DNA of 64,000 nt. It comes from JBEGHD01 sp049334165 (GTDB lineage Bacteria; Bacteroidota; Bacteroidia; Flavobacteriales_D; Sanyastnellaceae). Shown piece by piece: positions 32,228 to 40,127 of this stretch. The position numbers and the translations under genes are program-made. Below the pieces are notes generated by a model. It was not told the DNA's origin. It saw only the letters and a list, made by a program, of their open reading frames with translations, and did not search any database. The stretch lies in the NCBI GenBank assembly GCA_049334165.1, contig JBEGHD010000017.1, one strand, 5' to 3'. The number at the start of each line of letters is the position of its first letter. The stretch's first letter is position 1.

Positions 32228-34234
32228 TTATCGAACAAGAGTGATATAACCGCTCATGCTTTTTTCTGAAGAGTTGTCTCCTCCGATGAAGGAATATTTT
32301 ACCGTCCAGTAGTAAACACCTTCGGGCATATCATTATCTTTTCTTTTTCCGTCCCAGGCCGCAGTCGGATTAGAAGTACTCCATACCTCTTTACCCCAGC
32401 GATTAAAAATTCTGAGGTCGTACTCAGTGAACAGACAATCCTGTCCTCCAATCCTCGTGAATTCATTGTTGTAGTTGTCATCATTAGGAGTGAAAATGTT
32501 GGGCATTTCAAAGACGCAATTGCATGAAGGGATGAAGTCGATTAAGAAGCTTTGCGGTTCTGAAACACAGTTGCCAACTGCTGCAACGACAGTGTAAATA
32601 GTAGCATCAGCCGGAGACACTACCACAGAAGATCCTGTAAGATTTCCCGGAGACCAGCCGAAAGTAGCGCCTGACTGATCAGACTGAGCACTCAGCGAAG
32701 CAGAACTTCCCGGGCAAATGAGCGTGTCTGAAGGGGCGTACAACTCTGGAACCGGATTGACATCGACAGAGAAAGTTGCCGGCTCGCTGGTACAAAACCC
32801 GTCAAATGCAGTTACGGAATACTCCGTGCTCGATGAGGGTGAAACCACTATTTGATCCGTTGTTTCACTGTTGCTCCATTCGAAATCTACATTCGGAGTT
32901 GTGGAACTTGCAATCAGCAAAGCATCATCACCTTCGCAAATAGAATTGCTTCCATCGATGGAGACGGAAGGTGGCGTTTGAACAACCACCGTAAAGTCCA
33001 TTTCAGCATTACAGCCGGAACCAGACTCTCCAAAAACCGTGTATGTTGTAGTCGATTCCGGAGAGAGTGTAACTTCATCTCCTTCCAGATCTCCCGGAGA
33101 CCAGGTGTAGCTCATGTTTGCAAAGTCAGATTCGACATTGAACGTTGTCGATTCTCCGGGGCAGATGGTGTCATTTCCAGTTAACATCAGCTCAGGACTA
33201 TCTTCAACACTCACAATCACACTTCCCTGTGCAGAGTTGCAGTTTTGAGGAGAAGTGGCAATCACGGAGTAGAGATTGTTCGATTCTGGCGAAACCGTAA
33301 TTTCTGATCCCTGAATTGCACCTGGTTGCCAAAGAAAAGTGCTTCCCGGCACGCTCGAGCTTGCTGTAAGTATTACAGAATCTCCAGCACAAATCGTTTG
33401 ATTTTCAGACACTGTCAATTGTGGAATTGGCGGCTGTGAAACTTCTATCGAATCAGTGTAGATGCAAACAGGAGCAAAGCTAATATCGTCAATGGCGAAG
33501 TCATTTCCGGAAGGGGAGATGTTTTGGTTAACGATTGAAATGTCGGCATCTGTATTTGGACCAGATTCCCAGGTTACGTAGAACTGGCTCCATTCACAAG
33601 TTACAGCTGGCAGTTCAAAAGTTTCTCCAATTTGGTTTCCGTTGATAGAAAAATTGAGTTGGCCAGGGTTGCTGCCTACAACAGACATTCCCCAAACCGA
33701 AAAAATATAAGTTGAATTGGGAGTCACTGTGACCGTCTGTGACCAGATTTCTTGCCCTGCTGTAGACGCACCGTTGACCACCATCATAGAGCCTGTGGCG
33801 TCTCCACTTGTGTGATCAAAACAGTCTACAAAGTTGTCGTGTGTTTCGTCCGCATTTGCTGCGATGGCGTAAGTGCCTTCACTCGAGAGCAGGCCAAAAG
33901 TACCACCTGTTCCAACGATGTAAGAACTGGTGAATCCAGAGTACCCATCAGAAAAGTCTCCATTCTGAACTTCAGATGATTCCTGCTCAATTAGGTTTAC
34001 ACTGTAAACTCCAGGCTGACTAACTGTAATCGACTGGTTGCTTGAGTTGGTGCTCCAGTCATATTCAAATCCTTCAGGTGCAGTAAGAGTAATGCTTGAT
34101 CCACAGTTTAATACAGTGTCATTTCCAAGGGAAAACTCGTACTCACAATCCTGGCTGAATCCTTTAAGGCTAAAAATGCCTGATAAGAGAGCTATCGCAA
34201 ATACATTCAAAAGATACCGCTTCGTCATGGACAA
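32228..34234 (-). CDS. T9SS type B surface protein, tandem paralog of the 29199-32144 gene
   Basis: 668 aa with a signal peptide (MSMTKRYLLNVFAIALLSGIFSLKGFSQ). Residues about 29-265 match the paralog N-terminal module (CEYEFSLGNDTVLNC, SEGTYAIAANADETHDNFVDC, FAIDDISFAPVC). The middle differs: four or five Ig-like repeats of another subtype (ICAGDSVILTASSSVPGSTFLWQPG, ITVSPESNNLYSV). The type B tail is EMPNIFTPNDDNYNNEF, LRIFNRWGKEVWST, AWDGKRKDNDMPEGVYYWTV. Shared ends with a different middle suggest duplication followed by domain swapping. Lies upstream of the paralog on the same strand with about 80 bp between. Confidence 0.92.
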   Translation of the reverse strand: MSMTKRYLLNVFAIALLSGIFSLKGFSQDCEYEFSLGNDTVLNCGSSITLTAPEGFEYDWSTNSSNQSITVSQPGVYSVNLIEQESSEVQNGDFSDGYSGFTSSYIVGTGGTFGLLSSEGTYAIAANADETHDNFVDCFDHTSGDATGSMMVVNGASTAGQEIWSQTVTVTPNSTYIFSVWGMSVVGSNPGQLNFSINGNQIGETFELPAVTCEWSQFYVTWESGPNTDADISIVNQNISPSGNDFAIDDISFAPVCIYTDSIEVSQPPIPQLTVSENQTICAGDSVILTASSSVPGSTFLWQPGAIQGSEITVSPESNNLYSVIATSPQNCNSAQGSVIVSVEDSPELMLTGNDTICPGESTTFNVESDFANMSYTWSPGDLEGDEVTLSPESTTTYTVFGESGSGCNAEMDFTVVVQTPPSVSIDGSNSICEGDDALLIASSTTPNVDFEWSNSETTDQIVVSPSSSTEYSVTAFDGFCTSEPATFSVDVNPVPELYAPSDTLICPGSSASLSAQSDQSGATFGWSPGNLTGSSVVVSPADATIYTVVAAVGNCVSEPQSFLIDFIPSCNCVFEMPNIFTPNDDNYNNEFTRIGGQDCLFTEYDLRIFNRWGKEVWSTSNPTAAWDGKRKDNDMPEGVYYWTVKYSFIGGDNSSEKSMSGYITLVR

Positions 34235-34255
34235 TTAAGTTTGAAGGTTTTTCAG

Positions 34256-34293
34256 TTAAAAAAAGCTGGCTGACTGAGAACTCTCAGCCAGCC
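34256..34293 (-). terminator. Terminator of the lectin/PKD surface protein gene
   Basis: On the minus strand gctggctga and tcagccagc form the stem and seven T residues follow. It lies 18 bases after the stop at 34311, separating this gene from the tandem paralogs downstream. Confidence 0.88.
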
Positions 34294-34310
34294 AACATAA
34301 AATGTGCAGG

Positions 34311-37300
34311 TTATTGTCTATTAATCAATTTCAATTCGAATACACCAGCTGGCGAGTGAACTTTGATGAAATAAAGTCCACCTTCAAGATTCAGGTTTCT
34401 CAGCTGTATGTCAGCATTAAAATGATCCTGAATTCTCAGTACCAACTTTCCTGAGATGTCATAAATTTCAACTCGTTCAACGGTGAGGCCTTCTTCATTG
34501 CCAATTGTGAAATTGTTTTGTGCAGGGTTCGGGTAAATGGAAAGTCCCGCATCGCTGGCGGATATCTCAGTAATGCTGGTGGCAATATCCACCACTTCGG
34601 AAGCAGTGGCGTCCTCGCAACTTACGGCACTACTCACTGTAACCGAAACGGTGTACTCACCAAAATCGGGGTAGGTGTGAAGCTCTGTGGCAGAGTTGCT
34701 CGTCAGAGTTGTTCCATCGCCAAAGTCCCACTCGTAGGTATCAACGTTTTGAGGGTTTTGTGCAGTGATAATCGCATCGAGGCCATCGTTCACAACAGTA
34801 ATTCCATCGACAGATGAAGGCTGGGCAACATTGATAGAGATGGCATCAATATCAGTGCAGCCTGCAGTGTCGGTCACCATCACCCAGTAGCTTCCAGTAG
34901 TAGAAACCTCCAGGGTTTGCTCCATGCTGTCATCACTCCAGAGGTAAGTGCTGCCTTCATTTCCTGCGTCAAGCGTAGTCGTTTCTCCTTCGCAGATGTT
35001 GATTTCTTCACCGAGTTCAACCACAGGGTTGATGTCATTGATTTCATACGTGCCGATCATGCTGCTGCATTCACTGTCCGAAGCATTTGCCATCCACACA
35101 TTATAGGTGCCAGGTTCGAGATTAGCGAATGTGCTTTCTCCCTGCCATTCTGTTGGCATTTGTTCGTCTTCAGTAATTCCGAAATCGATTCCTTTGTAGC
35201 TTATTTCAAGGTTGTCGATAGCGTGGCGAAGAGCATCTCCACCGGTGTGTGCGCCAAAAGTGTGCACCCAGGTAGATTGATCAGCTTCTAAATATTCTGG
35301 AGGAAGCTGCACGTTGTTAAACAGGATGGTGCCACCGAGAATAACCGTCACTTTTCCATCCGCTGAAACGTTGATCTCGACCGGTACGTCAGTTGCAGTT
35401 TTCCACGACATGTTTGTGTTGTATCCGAGTACTCCTTGAGAATTCGGTCCCATTTGCGCAGTACCGGTGTATCCATAAGTGAGGTAAACACCTCTTGAGT
35501 TTCCATTAGAACCTGAGTTGTCAGCCGAATCAAAGATTACGCGTAGTTTGCTACCTCTTCCGTGGCCTGGGTTGTTTCCCCCAGTTTCTTGAGCGTCATC
35601 ACCGAAGCTGTAGGAAAGCCCATCACCTCCGCCTGTACCGAAGTTGTTGAGTGGTTGGTCTGCTGTCATGTCAAAAGAGACAGAGTAAGCTGCATGCGAC
35701 CAATAGATGTCATTAGCTTCTGGATAAATCGAGAAGCTCCCGCGCACACCGGCTAGCGATTCAGTGAGAACAAGCCTGCCATCACTTATTTGAGTGTTGT
35801 CAAAAGCTTCTACAGTGGTGTCAGCATCAAAAGATGATGTGAAATCATTTGAGTAGAAAATTTCTTCACCCAGCTGGCCGAAAATGTCGCTCAAAATGAT
35901 GCTTCCCTGTGGTGTGTTGCAGTTCACATCAACTGTGTTTGCCTCGGCACCAAAACCAACCTGAATATTTGAATTTCCATAAGAGAAGATTGTGTCTTCA
36001 GGGCAAGTAGAGCTTTGCATTTGAACGTAGTAATTGTAGTTACCATCTTCAGCGGGAGTAAATGCATATTGAGAAATCGCACTCCATGCTTGCACTACAT
36101 TAGTGTCGGCATCGAGCCACTGAAACTCCCAGTTGCCTCCGCCCGAAACACCTTCAGGAGTGTTGTCAACATCCATGATCACCAGTTCGCCAGACTCGCA
36201 AAGTGCAGTTGGATTGGTGATGGTCGATATGGTGACATCCTGCACTGGAATAACAGAAGCCGAAGCTGTGTTTGTGCATCCGTTTGCATCAGTGCCCACT
36301 ACTGAATAGTTTCTTTGTTCTGTGGCAGTAGTGGTGACGCTGGCGCCAGTTGTGCCGCTGAGCTCCACGTCAGGAGACCAAACGTAAGAGTCTGCTCCCG
36401 TTGCAGTGAGTATCGCCTCACCGTCCGTGCAAATCGCATAAGATCCTGGTGTAATTGCAACCACGGGAAGAGGTGCGATAGTAATTTCCACAGGATCAGA
36501 AATGTCTGTTTCGCTAGAAGCAGTGCACGTTACTGTGGCTCTGTATTGAGTTGTTTCATTGGGAGAAGTGATGTTCAGGTTGCTATTGGTCTCACCTTCA
36601 ATGTCTTCCCAGCCATCACCAATGTTTTGCTGCCATTGATAATCAATTCCAGAGAAAGTCACGTAGCTGTTTTCCAAAGAAATACTCAAATTTTCAGCAG
36701 CGCCTTCGCAAAGCGTATCGTTTTCAAGTGAAGACAATATAGCAGCCCCAACATCTAGTGTTCCAGAGCACTCTTCGAATGGAGTCACTACCATTTGCAT
36801 GTAATTGTATCCGTTTAGAGTTCCGCTGCCGAAACCTCCTGAATTTGGAGGTGATTGTGGGTTGGGATTGGTACCATCGCTGTAGTAATAGATGGATTGG
36901 GCAGTTCCCGTTTGGTTGAAACCCCAGCTCGCAGCTGGAAAAGAACTGAAACCAGGTGTGTTTTCATCGGTTGCCACAAGCAGGTTTCCACCCGTATAGG
37001 CAAAAGGAGTATCGAGAATAATCTCCATCCATCCTTCGGAGGCCGGCACTGTCACCGATCCAGAGTAGACCTGAGTGAGGTTGCTATAATCCTCCCAGTC
37101 GCTATTTCCCGAGAATGAGTTTTTATTCGTGTTACCCAGCAGTATCGACCAATTGGCCGTACTGTTATTGGTATTGCCACTTTGGTAATAAAAGCGGATA
37201 CTGGAAATGATTCCTCCTTCACCTCCAGCATCTTCAATGGCCTCCTGAAGTACGATCGATTGAGAATATGTGTAACCGTAGTAAGAATAGATAGGAGCAA

Positions 37301-37427
37301 AGCTTGTTGAGCCGTTGCCATCTCCGATGGTTAAATCGAGTTGTGCGTTTGCAACTGAGCTGCCGAAACCAAAGATTAAAGCAAGGCTCAGAAGTCTTAA
37401 GGTTCTGGCAAGTAGATGTTTAGTCAT
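34311..37427 (-). CDS. T9SS type A secreted protein with L-type lectin, Ig-like and PKD domains
   Basis: 1038 aa. After the signal peptide (LRLLSLALIFGFGSSVANA) comes an N-terminal beta domain (about 30-218; SFAPIYSYYGYTYSQSIVL, GGIISSIRFYY) often seen in T9SS cargo. Two Ig-like domains follow (about 220-400; the second with SYAICTDGEAILTATGADSYVWSP), then a cysteine-bounded linker domain. An L-type-lectin-like domain (about 515-755) contains GTGGGDGLSYSFGDD and SRGVYLTYGY. An Ig-like domain (INICEGETTTLDAG), a PKD domain (TYEWDFGDGTTLTSN) and a type A sorting domain (LSIYPNPAQNNFTI, EIYDISGKLV, LEGGLYFIKV) finish it. The lectin domain implies glycan binding at the cell surface. Confidence 0.92.
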   Translation of the reverse strand: MTKHLLARTLRLLSLALIFGFGSSVANAQLDLTIGDGNGSTSFAPIYSYYGYTYSQSIVLQEAIEDAGGEGGIISSIRFYYQSGNTNNSTANWSILLGNTNKNSFSGNSDWEDYSNLTQVYSGSVTVPASEGWMEIILDTPFAYTGGNLLVATDENTPGFSSFPAASWGFNQTGTAQSIYYYSDGTNPNPQSPPNSGGFGSGTLNGYNYMQMVVTPFEECSGTLDVGAAILSSLENDTLCEGAAENLSISLENSYVTFSGIDYQWQQNIGDGWEDIEGETNSNLNITSPNETTQYRATVTCTASSETDISDPVEITIAPLPVVAITPGSYAICTDGEAILTATGADSYVWSPDVELSGTTGASVTTTATEQRNYSVVGTDANGCTNTASASVIPVQDVTISTITNPTALCESGELVIMDVDNTPEGVSGGGNWEFQWLDADTNVVQAWSAISQYAFTPAEDGNYNYYVQMQSSTCPEDTIFSYGNSNIQVGFGAEANTVDVNCNTPQGSIILSDIFGQLGEEIFYSNDFTSSFDADTTVEAFDNTQISDGRLVLTESLAGVRGSFSIYPEANDIYWSHAAYSVSFDMTADQPLNNFGTGGGDGLSYSFGDDAQETGGNNPGHGRGSKLRVIFDSADNSGSNGNSRGVYLTYGYTGTAQMGPNSQGVLGYNTNMSWKTATDVPVEINVSADGKVTVILGGTILFNNVQLPPEYLEADQSTWVHTFGAHTGGDALRHAIDNLEISYKGIDFGITEDEQMPTEWQGESTFANLEPGTYNVWMANASDSECSSMIGTYEINDINPVVELGEEINICEGETTTLDAGNEGSTYLWSDDSMEQTLEVSTTGSYWVMVTDTAGCTDIDAISINVAQPSSVDGITVVNDGLDAIITAQNPQNVDTYEWDFGDGTTLTSNSATELHTYPDFGEYTVSVTVSSAVSCEDATASEVVDIATSITEISASDAGLSIYPNPAQNNFTIGNEEGLTVERVEIYDISGKLVLRIQDHFNADIQLRNLNLEGGLYFIKVHSPAGVFELKLINRQ

Positions 37428-37790
37428 GAGATTAGATTTTGTTTGATATAAAGGTTCACTTTGGTATTGAGAAGTTGCATAATTATTAATGATTTAATTA
37501 TCTGCTTGAAGGTTAGTTAGTTGGCTTTCCGAAACAGTTGGAGCTAACAAGGCCTCCTCGATTGATAGATTTCCGAGAGGTAATAAAATGGTAAAGGGGG
37601 ACAGCATGTCCTTGGTATTTCTCATTTGCTTCGTGATTGAGAGCTGATCTAAGGTCAATTTAGCAAGACATCACAGGAGAAATACTATTTAAAGTACACA
37701 ACTGGTGCCTCTGTAAGGTAGAAAGACCTACACAACAGATACTCGGCAAGTGATTAAGGTGTTGATTTATAGGTGTTTGGTTGGTTTTAT
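37428..37790. other. Intergenic region, no gene seen
   Basis: AT-rich. A small inverted repeat gtaaggt...acctac lies near 37713-37731. It must hold the promoter of the lectin protein gene, but no TAnnTTTG box on the minus strand stands out. Confidence 0.45.
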
Positions 37791-39212
37791 TTAGACTGAC
37801 TTAAACCAATTGTAGAGGTCATGATTTGTAGGGATATTAAGCCTTTTTCTGATCCTGTACTTTTTATTCTGTACAGTTCGCACCTCAATGAAAGTCCACT
37901 TAGCAATGTTTTTTGTTGAAATATTAAGCTTCAAAAGCGCGCAAAACTCAATCTCAGAATTTGAGAGGCCAGGATTTATATCCAACAATTTTTTTGAAAA
38001 ATCCGGGTAGACTTTTTCAAAAGTTGGAATGAACGCGGGATCATTGTTTTTCGCTAGATCAATCAGGGATTTATACTGAGATTGCCATTGTTTATCCTCA
38101 GAGAGGTTTTGGTTTTCTCTTCTCTTATATCCAAAGAAGATGATAACTACGACTATCACCAAACCGACAATTGAAGTGAGAATCCACCATAGATTTGAGC
38201 TCGAGTTACTTTCCTTCTTTTTTTCTTGCTCAACTTCCATCACTTCTCTCAAAGAATTGTACTTGCTTTGTAAGATCGATATCTCATATTCCTGGAGTTT
38301 GTTTTTGTAAACTATCGCACTGTCTTTCTTGCCCAAAGTATCGTAAAGTGATACCAAACCTGAGTATATCTCCTTGATTCTGAGTTCTCCTCCACTTTGC
38401 TCGTGTAGGTCCAGAGCATTATGAAAGTAGTCCAATGCCTTTTGATGGTTTTGCCTCTCCAGATTTACTTTACCAAGCGTAAAGTAATTCATCATCGTTA
38501 CACGGTCATCGTTATTAACATTGTCTGGCATCAACGCAATTGATTCCAGGGCATAGTATTCAGCAAAGTCCAGATTAAAAGATAGATATGCAATTGCGAT
38601 GTTTGAGTAGTTGAGATATTGATATTGTCTGACAGACTCCGGGTCTTCCAGTGCATCATAACTTTTAATTACTTGCTGTAGCTTTTCAACCGCTTTTCGT
38701 GGTTCATCCTTTTTTAGGTAAACATCTGCAAAGCTGGTCAGTACATTAGCTCGAGTTAAGATAGTTCTTGTACTTTCATCCTTTTCGTTTTCCAGGGTTT
38801 CCAACGCCACGTCTAATCGCGCAAGAGCCTTGTCGTGCCAGTTGTTAACCGAATAAGCCTCAGCAAGATAGATGTTGGCCATCACGGTGGTGTAAGTGTT
38901 CTTGAGTTCTTGAGCATTTTTGAGAAGCACCTTAGAAGTCTGGATAAGGCTATCGGTCTTATTTTTTTGATAATAATACCTGCACCTTCGATCCAGCAGA
39001 ATTAACTGTGACATTGAATCTTCCAGCAATCGAGCCTCATTCAAAAGGAAATCAATATTGCTATTGGCCTCGTCAAGATTTTTTTGGAAAAGCCGACCAT
39101 TCTCAGATATTTTTTCTTCAAGTTGCTTTTTGTTGAGTGATTGCGAATAGGTATTCGGACCGCTGAATAGCAAAACTGTGAAAAATGTAATTAAGATCAG
39201 CTTAAAAGGCAT
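37791..39212 (-). CDS. TPR membrane protein with C-terminal helix-turn-helix
   Basis: 473 aa from the ATG at 39212, which begins a signal peptide (MPFKLILITFFTVLLFSGPNTYSQ); the frame to 39302 adds 30 residues ahead of it. About five tetratricopeptide repeats (residues about 65-300; HDKALARLDVALETLEN, KVNLERQNHQKALDYFHNALDLHEQSGG) face the periplasm. One membrane helix follows (NLWWILTSIVGLVIVVVIIFFGY, about 337-359). The cytoplasmic tail ends LSNSEIEFCALLKLNISTKNIAKW and TVQNKKYRIRKRLNIP, a LuxR/GerE-like helix-turn-helix. This is the layout of Bacteroidota one-component membrane regulators. Placed within the surface-protein cluster, it is a candidate regulator of it. Confidence 0.85.
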   Translation of the reverse strand: MPFKLILITFFTVLLFSGPNTYSQSLNKKQLEEKISENGRLFQKNLDEANSNIDFLLNEARLLEDSMSQLILLDRRCRYYYQKNKTDSLIQTSKVLLKNAQELKNTYTTVMANIYLAEAYSVNNWHDKALARLDVALETLENEKDESTRTILTRANVLTSFADVYLKKDEPRKAVEKLQQVIKSYDALEDPESVRQYQYLNYSNIAIAYLSFNLDFAEYYALESIALMPDNVNNDDRVTMMNYFTLGKVNLERQNHQKALDYFHNALDLHEQSGGELRIKEIYSGLVSLYDTLGKKDSAIVYKNKLQEYEISILQSKYNSLREVMEVEQEKKKESNSSSNLWWILTSIVGLVIVVVIIFFGYKRRENQNLSEDKQWQSQYKSLIDLAKNNDPAFIPTFEKVYPDFSKKLLDINPGLSNSEIEFCALLKLNISTKNIAKWTFIEVRTVQNKKYRIRKRLNIPTNHDLYNWFKSV

Positions 39213-40127
39213 TTGCTCAAATAGATGACTTTGTGATTTATCCAACTCTAGCTTAAAACATTGACTTAAAACTAACTGGCAAAATTTATAAAAAGAGAAC
39301 ACTCCCCTGTTACCCTTGTCCGCAATTGTGCGGTGTTCAAGGGCAAATGGAAAGGCGATTTAACCTTTTAATACTTGTTGAACTCTCTAGCAAAGATAGG
39401 AAGTTTTCATCAGGAGATTTTGTGAAAAAACTCTCAATAATACTGGTCTTTCAGTGTGAAAAACGTCTTAAGTAACACATAAACAGCGTGTTGAGAAATA
39501 ATGTGTTCGGAGGATCATTCAATAAGAGTTCAATCTAATCTCTCAGATACTGTTGGAAAGCTATATTTTTTGTGACCCTCTTTAAGTTTCTGGTGAGTGT
39601 TTCGTGAACGATGCCATATTTGGTTCTCTCTAATTGCCACTGGATAAGAATAAAACTTTTGTGAATCAATGGGTTTGGAGTTGATTTATTTTATCGACCT
39701 CTCTTTCTGATTTGGTTTTCTGATCAACATAATGATAAGTTCTGAATCATTAAACAGAGTGTTAATGTTGGGATCTCAAATGTTTGGAAGGCGCGAATGC
39801 AATGCGAATTGAGGTATGCATTTATGCCAGTAAACCTGGAGTTGAGGAGGAATAAAACTAATGCATAAAAATGCTTCTGATGTCTTCGATCCAGATGATG
39901 GAAGGACTTTGCCGATTGGTCTTAGTAAGTTAAATACTGTAAAATAGTCTTAACTACTCAAAAACAATGTTTTATATCAATCGAGAGTAGGTGTTGTGTA
40001 GGGTGTTTTTAATAGGTAGGGACCAGTTGAGTGTTGTTGAATTCTCGTGGTGTCAGAACTGATGCTATCTTGAGCCCTTCTCATGTAACGCTTTTTTAAT
40101 AATTCTTTTAATCAAACTTTTTACCGA
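39213..40127. other. 915-bp intergenic region between divergent genes, no gene seen
   Basis: AT-rich with stops in all frames. A minus-strand TATCTTTG (complement at 39391-39398) could be the -7 box of the TPR regulator gene, with no matching -33 element. No repeat family member was recognised. The unusual length for this genome makes it a likely regulatory region for the surface-protein cluster. Confidence 0.45.
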
